Positions 52,445 to 60,082 of a DNA stretch of 64,000 nucleotides are shown one piece after another. Numbering within the stretch: the stretch's first letter is position 1; each line of letters opens with the position of its first letter. This stretch comes from Akkermansiaceae bacterium. GTDB taxonomy: Bacteria; Verrucomicrobiota; Verrucomicrobiia; Verrucomicrobiales; Akkermansiaceae. The notes beneath the pieces were generated by a model. The model made no database searches, was not told where the DNA came from, and was given only the letters and a program-made list of their open reading frames with translations. The translations under genes were made by a program, and so were the position numbers. The stretch lies in NCBI GenBank assembly GCA_015062055.1, contig SUVK01000002.1, forward strand, positions 24,703 through 88,702, written 5' to 3'.

Positions 52445-53119
52445 ATGAACGGATTCCGTATAGCGATTCTTACTTTGATGGTGTTTGTAGTGGCACTGTT
52501 GTTTTATTTTGTGGTCGAGATGTTGCCCAACCAACAACGAGCATATGAGGACTATGCCCGTACCAAGGCGGTGCAAAACCTTGCCCTCAGCACCACTGCT
52601 TCTCCTGAAGAATCCACTCAGCCTACTACCCCCGAAGAGCTCAATAAGCTGAGAGTAGAGGCCCAAGAAGCCGCTGAACGTGTTCAAAGTAACGAAGAAA
52701 TTCGCACTCTTGCCCAGGCCGAAGAACAACAGCGCCGTGCAGCAGAAGAGGAAATGGCAGCTCAGCTGGCTAAAGAATCTGCCGAAGCTGCCGCTATTGG
52801 CATGGTGACCGGTGTTGCCTTGGAGGAAGGTTTTCTCTCATTTAAGCCCTTGGGTGAGCAGCAAATCTCAGAAGGCCTCATTGTTGCCTTGCGCCGTGGT
52901 GACGATGATTACATCATCTGCGAGGCCACGGTTCAACGTTATCACGAGTCCGGCGAGTGGATTGCCGATATTCGCCAAGACTCATTTTCTTCTCAGCAAG
53001 ACGGCGCTGTCGATCGCCCCAAACCGGCCGAGGGCGACCTTGTGATTATCACCCCATTTGAGACCGGCGACGAGTTGAGACGGGAGTCACAAGACATACC
53101 TGCCGCCACTGGTGAGTAA
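52445..53119 (+). CDS. membrane-anchored coiled-coil protein of unknown function
   Basis: 224 residues: one N-terminal membrane helix (IAILTLMVFVVALLFYFVVEML), a Glu/Ala-rich coiled coil (about 55-120; LRVEAQEAAERVQSNEEIRTLAQAEEQQRRAAEEE), then a ~90-residue C-terminal globular domain (VALEEGFLSFKPLGEQQISEGLIVALRRGDDDYIICEATV) that looks like a small beta-barrel. Periplasmic-side location is likely. Unknown family; the order is reminiscent of scaffold or mechanosensitive accessory proteins but no homology is claimed. First gene of a likely operon with metF. Confidence 0.75.
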   Translation: MNGFRIAILTLMVFVVALLFYFVVEMLPNQQRAYEDYARTKAVQNLALSTTASPEESTQPTTPEELNKLRVEAQEAAERVQSNEEIRTLAQAEEQQRRAAEEEMAAQLAKESAEAAAIGMVTGVALEEGFLSFKPLGEQQISEGLIVALRRGDDDYIICEATVQRYHESGEWIADIRQDSFSSQQDGAVDRPKPAEGDLVIITPFETGDELRRESQDIPAATGE

Positions 53120-53146
53120 TTCTGATTTTTGTTCAAAGCGTTTCTT

Positions 53147-54091
53147 ATGATGGCTGTTACTCACGGTTCTGTGCTATTTGATCGCACCCCCAGCTTTTCC
53201 TTTGAGTTTTTTCCGCCGAAAACTCAGGAGGGGGCAGAGGCTTTGCTTGATACCGTTGTCAAACTTCAAGAGTTTCACCCCAGTTTTGTGAGCGTTACTT
53301 ATGGCGCGGGTGGTGGGTCTCGGGAGCTCACACGCTCAGTTGTTCACGATATGGTGGCGCGTGGCATCCCTACGGTTCCTCATCTTACCTGCGTAGGCCA
53401 TACCGAAGCAGAAATCGAGCAAATTTTGGAGGGCTATACCAAGGCCGGGGCCCAGGCAATCTTAGCACTGAGAGGCGACCCTCCTCGAAATCGCCCTTAT
53501 GATGCATCGAAAGATGCCTTCAGGCATGCTGCCGAATTAGTCCGCTTTATACGAGCTTGGGAGTCTCGAAATCATCTGCCGAATCGTTTGACCATAGGCG
53601 TGGCCGGTTTCTGCGAAGGTCACCCCGATACACCCAACCGAATTCGCGAAATGGATTACCTCAAAGCAAAGATGGATGAAGGTGCCGACTATATCTGCAC
53701 TCAGCTTTTCTTTGACAACCATGCCTTTTTCGACTTTCGCGACCGCTGCCGTCTTGTAGGAATAGACGTGCCCATCATTGCAGGCATTATGCCGATTACC
53801 TCCATATCCGGCATGAACCGCATGGCTGAGCTGTCTGCCGGCACTAATTTCCCGGCAAGACTTTTCAAAGCTATGTTGAGAGCCGGTGGCGATCGCTCTG
53901 CCATCGAGCGCATCGGTATCAACTACGCCAGCAATCAGTGCGCAGAACTCCTTGATGCTGATGTAGATGGTATTCATTTTTACACGCTGAATCGCTCTCG
54001 CGCCACGCTTGAAATCTACCGTAATCTCGGAATCAACAATTATTTTGATGTAGATCGCATCCACATGCTCAGTAACCTTTACAAATCCTGA
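53147..54091 (+). CDS. metF: 5,10-methylenetetrahydrofolate reductase
   Basis: 314 residues. MetF reduces methylene-THF to methyl-THF with FAD and NADH for methionine synthesis. Motifs: FSFEFFPPKT (catalytic Glu), SVTYGAGGG, HLTCVGHT, ALRGDPP, GVAGFCEGHP and YICTQLFFDN, then PIIAGIMPI. The ORF track starts at a TTG at 53129; the adjacent ATG codons at 53147 and 53150 are better starts. 27 nt after the preceding gene and 4 nt before the next one. Confidence 0.96.
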   Translation: MMAVTHGSVLFDRTPSFSFEFFPPKTQEGAEALLDTVVKLQEFHPSFVSVTYGAGGGSRELTRSVVHDMVARGIPTVPHLTCVGHTEAEIEQILEGYTKAGAQAILALRGDPPRNRPYDASKDAFRHAAELVRFIRAWESRNHLPNRLTIGVAGFCEGHPDTPNRIREMDYLKAKMDEGADYICTQLFFDNHAFFDFRDRCRLVGIDVPIIAGIMPITSISGMNRMAELSAGTNFPARLFKAMLRAGGDRSAIERIGINYASNQCAELLDADVDGIHFYTLNRSRATLEIYRNLGINNYFDVDRIHMLSNLYKS

Positions 54092-54095
54092 ATCC

Positions 54096-54977
54096 ATGGA
54101 CACAACGAATACAAAACAACAGCCGGAAGATATGCCCCTTACTCCCGATGAAATCAAAGCCATCGGTGAAATTGAACTCGGACCCGCCAAACACGAGGTG
54201 TTCTTGAACAAGCACTATAAAAAATTGATATATGGGGGTATAGCATTAGCCGTTTTAGCCTCTGCAGCAACGGCTTGGTATGCCTATGGAGAGCAGCAGG
54301 AGAGTGAGGCAGGTGCGCTTATTGTTCAATCCGTAACGAAACCCGGCTATGCGGTTCAGTCATTAGATACTGTTATTACAGAATATCCCGACACAGCCTC
54401 CAAAGAGACGGCAGCATATCTCAAAGCCGTTCAAGATATGGCAGACCCGGCTTTTGTCGATTTCTCCGTAATGAAAAATTTGGCAGACAATGCAGAGTCT
54501 GATATGGTACGCATTCTTGCTTGCCATGCTTTGGCTGCACGTTATACTCAAGACGGAGACGCCGAAAATGCCACCGCTTATTGGAAAAAAGTAATCAACT
54601 TCCCCCGCAATGTATACACGGCTCATGCCTATATAAACCTTTGCGATATAGCCTGGAACAAGGGTGACAAAGAGCAAGCAGTGGCCTACTTGCTTCAAGG
54701 TAAAGAAGCCTGCCCCGATAGCGTGTTGTTCAATGGCACTAACAGCCATTTTGTGAAAGTTCGTTTTGATTTGCTTGAAAGTGGTGTAGACGCACCCGTA
54801 GATGCGATTTTTACTCAATCCATGCAGCCTGCGGAACAACCGGCACCGGTAGATCCCGTGCAGCCGATTCTCCCGACTGCTGATACGGAGGCGGGTACAT
54901 TGACTGCTCCGGAGGTAGGGGCTCCTTCTATGCCTTCAACGTTAGATGGTATAACCCAACCCCCGGCTGCTAACTGA
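54096..54977 (+). CDS. YfgM-like TPR membrane protein
   Basis: 293 residues. A cytoplasmic N-terminus (~45 residues), a membrane helix (LIYGGIALAVLASAATAWYAY), a TPR-like helical region (about 80-215; SLDTVITEYPDTASKETAAYLKAV, ARYTQDGDAENATAYWKKVINFP) and a Pro/Ala-rich tail. The layout resembles YfgM/UPF0070 proteins that assist envelope protein folding, but this is an architectural comparison only. Starts 4 nt after metF. Confidence 0.75.
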   Translation: MDTTNTKQQPEDMPLTPDEIKAIGEIELGPAKHEVFLNKHYKKLIYGGIALAVLASAATAWYAYGEQQESEAGALIVQSVTKPGYAVQSLDTVITEYPDTASKETAAYLKAVQDMADPAFVDFSVMKNLADNAESDMVRILACHALAARYTQDGDAENATAYWKKVINFPRNVYTAHAYINLCDIAWNKGDKEQAVAYLLQGKEACPDSVLFNGTNSHFVKVRFDLLESGVDAPVDAIFTQSMQPAEQPAPVDPVQPILPTADTEAGTLTAPEVGAPSMPSTLDGITQPPAAN

Positions 54978-55008
54978 TACAATACACTAAACACGAGCAC
55001 AAACTGTT

Positions 55009-55833
55009 ATGGGGTTGTTTCAAGATAATTTTTCCATGCTCTCAGAGCTGGAACGCCTTGCAGCAATGGTGCAAGACCCTGTCCGCATTCATGAAATCGG
55101 TGTTGATGAGTGGCCTCTTGCCATCATTGCATGTGGCCTTGTCACCGGTAATGACCCATCCCGCTTGCAAGAGAATATACATGCCTACGAGATCTTTCAA
55201 CAGAAAGTGACACCGGCTTCTCGCGGCTCGGCCCTCAAGCAGCTTGTGCGATTTATTACACAACGTAAGGGGGAAGGCTGGCGGGCCTTCATCCCCTTTG
55301 CCGTCTGCGAGCAAGAAGCACTCATCAGCTCGGCTGCTGCCATTCAGTTAGCTACTCTTGCCCAACCTTCAGACTCTGAAAAGTTGGCCGGTATAGAGTC
55401 CTTAGTAGACTTGATTATAAGCTACCCGCAGACAAATCCGGCCGTGTTGAGTGGCTTGTTGGGATTGAGTGATATGCGTGCGTTGCCACTGTTGCAAAAG
55501 CTTTGTGCGCTCCCCGAAGACCGCTTGCAGAAGCTTCTTGCTGCCATTACCCCCCCGGGAAATCACCTGAGCTATCAATGGGTCTTAAGGGTCTTGGAAA
55601 ATCATCCATCCCTGGCTCAAGATGTAACTTCTCTTTTGGGACGCATGGCTTCCACTGCTTCCACTGTGCTTGATTTGGTGCTTCCCATCCCGACGTGGGC
55701 CTTCGAAAACCCCACCCCGCAGCCTCTTCATGGTTGGTCTCGCCCCGAGTACTTGGCCCGCATGCTTCCGGTGCTGAAACTGCACCTTACCGAGGCTCAG
55801 CTTTCCGGGCTCTCCGCAGTATTCGTTGCTTGA
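55009..55833 (+). CDS. helical-repeat protein of unknown function
   Basis: 274 residues, soluble, almost entirely alpha-helical and Leu/Ala-rich, with HEAT-like hairpins (ALLGLSDMRALPLLQKLCALPEDRLQKLLA). No signal peptide or metal motif. Unknown to me. Starts 31 nt after the YfgM-like gene and is probably the last gene of the group; a hairpin follows 9 nt after its stop. Confidence 0.7.
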   Translation: MGLFQDNFSMLSELERLAAMVQDPVRIHEIGVDEWPLAIIACGLVTGNDPSRLQENIHAYEIFQQKVTPASRGSALKQLVRFITQRKGEGWRAFIPFAVCEQEALISSAAAIQLATLAQPSDSEKLAGIESLVDLIISYPQTNPAVLSGLLGLSDMRALPLLQKLCALPEDRLQKLLAAITPPGNHLSYQWVLRVLENHPSLAQDVTSLLGRMASTASTVLDLVLPIPTWAFENPTPQPLHGWSRPEYLARMLPVLKLHLTEAQLSGLSAVFVA

Positions 55834-55842
55834 ATACATACT

Positions 55843-55876
55843 TTAGACTTGAAATTATGCAAGATTTCAGGTCTAA
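55843..55876 (+). terminator. hairpin after the helical-repeat gene
   Basis: 13-bp stem TTAGACTTGAAAT/ATTTCAGGTCTAA (one G-T pair) with an 8-nt loop. The T-tract is weak (TACTTCT), so efficiency is uncertain; tRNA-Arg lies 15 nt beyond. Confidence 0.6.
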
Positions 55877-55891
55877 TACTTCTCGCCTCAC

Positions 55892-55963
55892 GGCCCCGTA
55901 GTTCAATGGATAGAACGGCCCTCTCCTAAAGGGCAAATGTGGGTTCGATTCCCGCCGGGGCTG
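55892..55963 (+). tRNA. tRNA-Arg (anticodon CCT)
   Basis: A full cloverleaf: acceptor GGCCCCG/CGGGGCT (terminal G-T), D-arm GTTC-AATGGATA-GAAC, anticodon stem GCCCT/AGGGC with loop CTCCTAA (anticodon CCT, reads AGG), T-arm GTGGG-TTCGATT-CCCGC. CCA is not encoded. 72 nt. No integrase or attachment-site duplication was seen nearby. Confidence 0.95.
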
Positions 55964-55989
55964 TTTTCTTGTTGGATTGAGTTGAGGTA

Positions 55990-56691
55990 TTATTTTCCTC
56001 TGTCTTCTGGGAAGTTGCGGTAGCCGATGGTAAGTGGGGCGTGTTGATTGAGCATGTCGCGGTCGTAGCGACGCGTGGGCGGGGCCATGTTGCCCAATGT
56101 AGTGCCGGCGTTAAAGAAATATTGCAGGTAGTAAGTACCGATGTAACCGAGAGCATGAGCCTCTCGAATCATGCGGATGATGTCGGCTTCATCCAATAAA
56201 CCGGGATGAACGGTAGTGCGCACCTCAAAAGGAAGCCCGCTTTCTTTGAGAACACCAAGGGTTTCTGCGAAGCGATCAAAGAGCATGGTCCCACCCGGGA
56301 GACGCCACGTTCTCTCTGACGGCATTTTATTGTCCATCGCCACATAATCTATGAGATGATGCTCTACGAGTTCTCGAACAACTTGAGGGTTGGAGCCGTT
56401 GGTGTCTATTTTGATGAGATACCCCAAGGCCTTGATATCTTCGCAAATATCTTTGAGCTGAGGTGTGAGGGTAATTTCTCCCCCCGAGAGCACAACGGCA
56501 TCCAGGAAGCCGCGACGCTCTTTAAGAAACGCCAATTCATCCATCTCTGATTTAACACGCCCCAGTACGAGTTCCGGGTTGTAACAATAGGGACAGCGAA
56601 GATTACAGCCCGTGTACCAAAATATACAGGCTGCCTTTTTCGGGTAATCCAAAAAAGTGAGAGGGGTAATATCTACGGGGTGGCGTCTCAT
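55990..56691 (-). CDS. nrdG: anaerobic ribonucleotide reductase-activating radical SAM protein
   Basis: 233 residues. NrdG uses SAM and a [4Fe-4S] cluster to form the glycyl radical on NrdD. The cluster motif C-x3-C-x2-C is CNLRCPYC, followed by LSGGEITL and IDTNG typical of activases. It is longer than the E. coli NrdG (154 residues) and nearer the ~230-residue variant found in many anaerobes. Downstream of the separate glycyl-radical gene; a long hairpin with a T-run in the 116-nt spacer may attenuate transcription into it. Confidence 0.93.
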   Translation of the reverse strand: MRRHPVDITPLTFLDYPKKAACIFWYTGCNLRCPYCYNPELVLGRVKSEMDELAFLKERRGFLDAVVLSGGEITLTPQLKDICEDIKALGYLIKIDTNGSNPQVVRELVEHHLIDYVAMDNKMPSERTWRLPGGTMLFDRFAETLGVLKESGLPFEVRTTVHPGLLDEADIIRMIREAHALGYIGTYYLQYFFNAGTTLGNMAPPTRRYDRDMLNQHAPLTIGYRNFPEDRGK

Positions 56692-56710
56692 GAGAAATGG
56701 AGCGATAAAA

Positions 56711-56763
56711 CTCCCGCAACGGTTCAGATGATAAGTTGATGGTTACTGTTACCGTTGCGGGGG
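56711..56763 (-). terminator. hairpin/attenuator between the glycyl-radical gene and nrdG
   Basis: Perfect 11-bp inverted repeat CCCGCAACGGT / ACCGTTGCGGG with a 27-nt loop, followed on the minus strand by AGTTTTATC. It could be a terminator or partial attenuator. Confidence 0.55.
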
Positions 56764-56807
56764 AATTTTGAGGCTGATGACAGCCTCACGAGCGCGGTGA
56801 ACGCGGA

Positions 56808-57023
56808 TTACTTGAGGATGGCATCGCAGCCACAGCCGCAGCCGGGTTCGTCGAAGTGTGCACGTTCTTCGAACTCGCCTTGCTTGCCGGCGTTGAAAGT
56901 CTCTACCGGGCGGTGGTAGCCCATCACGCGCGTGTAGACGGTGCACTTGGTGCGCTCAGACTCGTGCTCGGCAAGTATTTGCTCGTCGCTCTTGACTACG
57001 GGTTTGATTTCGGTGTCGCTCAT
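56808..57023 (-). CDS. autonomous glycyl-radical domain of class III ribonucleotide reductase
   Basis: 71 residues. The segment CTVYTRVMGYHRPVETFNAGKQGEFEERAHF matches the C-terminal glycyl-radical domain of NrdD proteins, where the Gly of RxxGY carries the radical. In usual NrdD proteins this directly follows the zinc-site segment HGYLKG-x3-CPxC on the same chain. Here it has its own ATG, an N-terminal ~25-residue charged segment (MSDTEIKPVVKSDEQILAEHE) and an unusual Cys-rich tail (GCGCGC). It lies 39 nt after the nrdD stop in the same frame, with TGA and TAG between. It should complement the nrdD product, like GrcA/YfiD does for pyruvate formate-lyase. Confidence 0.85.
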   Translation of the reverse strand: MSDTEIKPVVKSDEQILAEHESERTKCTVYTRVMGYHRPVETFNAGKQGEFEERAHFDEPGCGCGCDAILK

Positions 57024-57062
57024 GGTTTTGATATGTGGAGGTTTGGGGTTCTAGGCGTTCAA

Positions 57063-59180
57063 TCAGAACAGAGGAAGCTCGGGTTGCTCTTCTGCGCGGG
57101 CCTTAGCGATGAGCTCTTCATCGCAAAGCGGGCAGTAGTCGTGACGCCCCTTGAGGTAACCGTGCTTGTCGCAAACAGAGAAGAGGGGTGTGACGGTGAT
57201 GTAGGGCATCTTGAAGTTGGTAAGCACCTTGCGTACGATGTCGCGGCATGCCTCGGGGGAGGAGATGGCCTCGCTCATGTACATGTGGAATACGGTGCCA
57301 CCCGTGTAGCAGCACTGCAACTTGTCCTGCATCTTGAGAGCCTGGAAGAGGTCGTGCGTGTAGCCGGCCGGCAGCTGCGAGCTGTTGGTGTAATAGCGGT
57401 GGCCGGGCGTGCCGGATTGGATGATGTCCGGGTAACGCTTGAGGTCTTCACGGGCAAAGCGGTGAGTGGTACCTTCTGCGGGTGTGGCCTCCAGGTTGTA
57501 GAGGTTGCCGGTCTCCTCCTGGTAGCCACGGATGCGCTCTCGCATGTAGTGCAGCACTTCTTCTGCAAAGGCAATGCCGTCGGGGGTGGCGGTGTTCATG
57601 GTGTCGCCGGAGAAGTTGCGGAGCATTTCGTTGATGCCGTTGAGACCGATGGTGGAGAAGTGGTTGCGCAGGTGCGGCAGGTAGCGCTTGGTGTAGGGGT
57701 ACAGCCCACGCTGGTAGAGCTGGTTAATGAACACGCGCTTCTTCTCCAGCGTGTCTTTGGCAAGATCCATCAGCTCACCGAGCTTGGTGTACATCAGGTT
57801 CTTGTTACCCTTGTACAGGTAGCCGAGGCGGGCCATGTTGATGGTTACCACACCGATGGAACCGGTCATTTCTGCAGAACCGAAGAGACCGCCACCGCGC
57901 TTGAGCAGCTCGCGGAGGTCCAGCTGCAAACGGCAGCACATGGAACGTACGGCATCGGGCTTGTAGGCTTCCTCGTCTATCACGCGGTTGCCGTTCTCGT
58001 CAAACTTATACTGGGAGCCGATGAAGTTCTGGAAGTAAGAGGAACCAATCTTGGCTGCGTTCTCAAAGAGCAGGGGTACGTTCTCGCCATCCCAGTCGAA
58101 GTCTTCGGTGATGTTTACGGTCGGAATCGGGAAGGTGAAGGGCTGGCCGGTGCTGTCACCCTCGGTAAGCACCTCGTAGAAGGCCTTCTGAATGATGGTC
58201 ATCTCGGGCTGGAAGTGCTTGTAGGTAAGTGCAGTGAGCGAGTCTACGCCACGCTCTTTTGCAATGGCCAGCAGCTTCTCATCTTGCACGTTCTCAAAGA
58301 TATGTGCGCCGCCGGAGAAGGGGGGCTGCTCGCGCAGGTCTCGGGGTACCGTCCAGTCGATGGTAACGTTAGTGAACGGGCTTTGCCCCCAGCGAGACGG
58401 CACGTTCAGGTTGTACACAAAGTTGCGCAGGGCCTTCTTAACGGCTGTGTAGGGCAACTGGTCGCGGAACAGGTAGGGGGAGAGGTAGGTGTCGAACGAG
58501 CTGAAAGCTTGAGCACCGGCCCATTCGCTCTGCAGAATGCCGAGGAAGTTTGCCATCTGGCCGAGAGCCTCGCGGAAGTGGCGCGGCGGGCGGCTGTTTA
58601 CGCGGCTGCGTACACCGTTGAAGCCTTCGTTGAGCAGGTTGCGGAGGCTCCAGCCGGCGCAGTAACCGGTGAGGCAGTCCAAGTCGTGAATATGGTAGTC
58701 GCCATTGCGGTGGGCGGCACCTTCTTCGGGTGTATACACTTGGTCGAGCCAGTAGTTGGCGATAACCTTGCCGGCGGTGTTGTTCACCAAGCCTGCATTA
58801 GAATATGTGGTGTTAGAGTTGGCCTTAATGCGCCAGTCTGTGTTGCCGATGTATTCTTCGATGGTTTGCTTACAATCAACCCACGTATTGCCTTGGTATA
58901 CGCCGGCAATTTGCTCGCGTTGCAACTTGTGCAGGAAACGGTATTTGATGAAGTTGCGGGCTGTCTCAAAAGCGCCGGCCTTCATTAACTCGCGCTCAAT
59001 CAGGTCCTGCACCTTTTCTACGGGCAGGTATTCCTCTTTCTTGAGGGCATCTAACACGTTGGCGTACACCAGCGGGTTATAGTCTTCCTGAGAGGCATGG
59101 TAAGCCTTTTCGATGGCCTGTTGTACTTTGTAGGCCTCGAATCGTTCGCGTTTTCCGTTTCGTTTGATAATCTGCGGCAT
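57063..59180 (-). CDS. nrdD: anaerobic ribonucleoside-triphosphate reductase, catalytic part without glycyl-radical domain
   Basis: 705 residues. One N-terminal ATP-cone (about 1-95; IIKRNGKRERFEAYKVQQAIEKA) precedes the class III barrel (HDLDCLTGYCAGWSLRNLL, NLNVPSRWGQSPFTNVT, MARLGYLYKGNK). The C-terminus reaches the zinc-site region (CDKHGYLKGRHDYCPLC) and stops at QPELPLF, just where the glycyl-radical domain normally begins. That domain is encoded separately downstream, so this chain alone should be inactive. Converts NTPs to dNTPs without oxygen. Promoter candidates lie 130 and ~240 nt upstream, the latter with an NrdR-like palindrome. Confidence 0.95.
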   Translation of the reverse strand: MPQIIKRNGKRERFEAYKVQQAIEKAYHASQEDYNPLVYANVLDALKKEEYLPVEKVQDLIERELMKAGAFETARNFIKYRFLHKLQREQIAGVYQGNTWVDCKQTIEEYIGNTDWRIKANSNTTYSNAGLVNNTAGKVIANYWLDQVYTPEEGAAHRNGDYHIHDLDCLTGYCAGWSLRNLLNEGFNGVRSRVNSRPPRHFREALGQMANFLGILQSEWAGAQAFSSFDTYLSPYLFRDQLPYTAVKKALRNFVYNLNVPSRWGQSPFTNVTIDWTVPRDLREQPPFSGGAHIFENVQDEKLLAIAKERGVDSLTALTYKHFQPEMTIIQKAFYEVLTEGDSTGQPFTFPIPTVNITEDFDWDGENVPLLFENAAKIGSSYFQNFIGSQYKFDENGNRVIDEEAYKPDAVRSMCCRLQLDLRELLKRGGGLFGSAEMTGSIGVVTINMARLGYLYKGNKNLMYTKLGELMDLAKDTLEKKRVFINQLYQRGLYPYTKRYLPHLRNHFSTIGLNGINEMLRNFSGDTMNTATPDGIAFAEEVLHYMRERIRGYQEETGNLYNLEATPAEGTTHRFAREDLKRYPDIIQSGTPGHRYYTNSSQLPAGYTHDLFQALKMQDKLQCCYTGGTVFHMYMSEAISSPEACRDIVRKVLTNFKMPYITVTPLFSVCDKHGYLKGRHDYCPLCDEELIAKARAEEQPELPLF

Positions 59181-59310
59181 GACTGGAGAGTAAAGCTGTG
59201 ATGTCTGTATGAGGATACTGCAACCTCGAGTGAGGTAATCTGTGCAGTCACCCCCCTTCTGAGTTTCAGGTTATGTCGGCCCGTTCGGTTTATTGTGCGG
59301 GAACATCCGA

Positions 59311-59339
59311 AATGTAGCATTTTTTATAGGCCGATGCAA
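59311..59339 (-). promoter_or_regulatory. promoter candidate of nrdD
   Basis: Minus strand TTGCAT, 17 nt, TACATT; predicts a ~120-nt leader before the nrdD ATG, unlike most genes here. Confidence 0.45.
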
Positions 59340-59415
59340 GCAGAAATTGTGCTTTCGCTGTCACTTTTTGTAAAATTATTTTTCAATAAAAAATCCACAT
59401 ATGGGGCAAAGTGTA

Positions 59416-59444
59416 ATTTTGTACCACAATATATTGTATGTAAA
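59416..59444 (-). promoter_or_regulatory. NrdR-like palindrome within a second nrdD promoter candidate
   Basis: The palindrome ACAATATATTGT (59426-59437) resembles the NrdR box and fills the 17-nt spacer between TTTACA and CAAAAT on the minus strand. A second, weaker palindrome (CCACATATGGGG) is centred 31 bp away, near the spacing usual for paired NrdR boxes. Confidence 0.4.
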
Positions 59445-59602
59445 GAAAAGATGCCGACATTCGGCCTCTTTTGTGAATAAGTATCGAAAGTCCTTGATGT
59501 TACAAAGGGTTTGTTGTGAATAAAAGCAGAGTTGAGTCGGGGAGATAGTTATATAAACAAACACCCTCTTAGCACAAGATGTAGCGTCATGAAAAGAGCT
59601 GC

Positions 59603-59634
59603 AAAAAAAATGACCACGTGTTCTTGTGGTCATT
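59603..59634 (-). terminator. orphan intrinsic terminator
   Basis: Perfect 9-bp stem AATGACCAC/GTGGTCATT with an 8-nt loop, followed on the minus strand by a run of T. It points away from nearby genes and would end a minus-strand transcript starting between 59635 and 60082, where no gene is recognised. Confidence 0.75.
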
Positions 59635-60082
59635 GTAAAAAGGTATCATTCATACATCATAGCTTCAATAGCGCCGAATATCGCGCATGCGCGCGCAATA
59701 TTCGTTAATCAGACGTGTAGGAGGCGCTGAAACGTAGTCTTACATAAAAAGCTTGTGCCGCTTCGGTTTTTGTGTTTTGAAGTGAGATTAGTTCACCATT
59801 CGAATGATTTTTGTAACGTATTTTATGTTTTTTACACAAAATGAATACAAATTGATAGTTTTTATTTATTTTTGACTCTACTTATATGTAGCGATTGCAA
59901 TAGTGTGAGCCTAAAAAGCATTGTTGTTGCAATTTCTTGTAATGCATCTCGATAGCATATAAGTACTATTGGGGTACGATAAAAATGATTCACCGGGAGT
60001 AGCAGCCTAACCATGCAGTCATGCATTTAGCTTGATTACTCAGGTGGTTCGAATGTAACATAATCTCAAACACAAAACAGAT

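Larger units (their letters stand above)
59181..60082. other. 902-nt AT-rich intergenic region with DnaA-box matches
   Basis: No supported protein gene. It holds nrdD promoter candidates, an NrdR-like palindrome, exact TTWTNCACA matches at 59472-59480 and 59515-59523 (both minus, TTATTCACA) and 59830-59838 (plus, TTTTACACA), a strong minus-strand terminator with no known gene, a nested CG-rich palindrome (59675-59704) and very AT-rich sequence from about 59800 to 59880. It may be a replication origin, a small-RNA locus or a decayed gene region. Confidence 0.5.

Noticed and set aside
55892-55990. tRNA-Arg as an integration site
   Set aside because: No integrase, no repeated tRNA 3' end and ordinary genes on both sides.
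57051-57065. Selenocysteine or readthrough joining nrdD and the glycyl-radical gene
   Set aside because: The two are in the same frame, but both TGA and TAG lie between them and the small gene has its own ATG, so separate translation is simpler.
56856-58988. 710-codon plus-strand ORF opposite nrdD
   Set aside because: It is an antisense shadow of nrdD, produced by its codon pattern; no family motif, while nrdD is certain.
59376-59633. 85-codon minus-strand ORF in the 0.9-kb gap
   Set aside because: AT-rich translation without motifs; crosses promoter-like and terminator elements.
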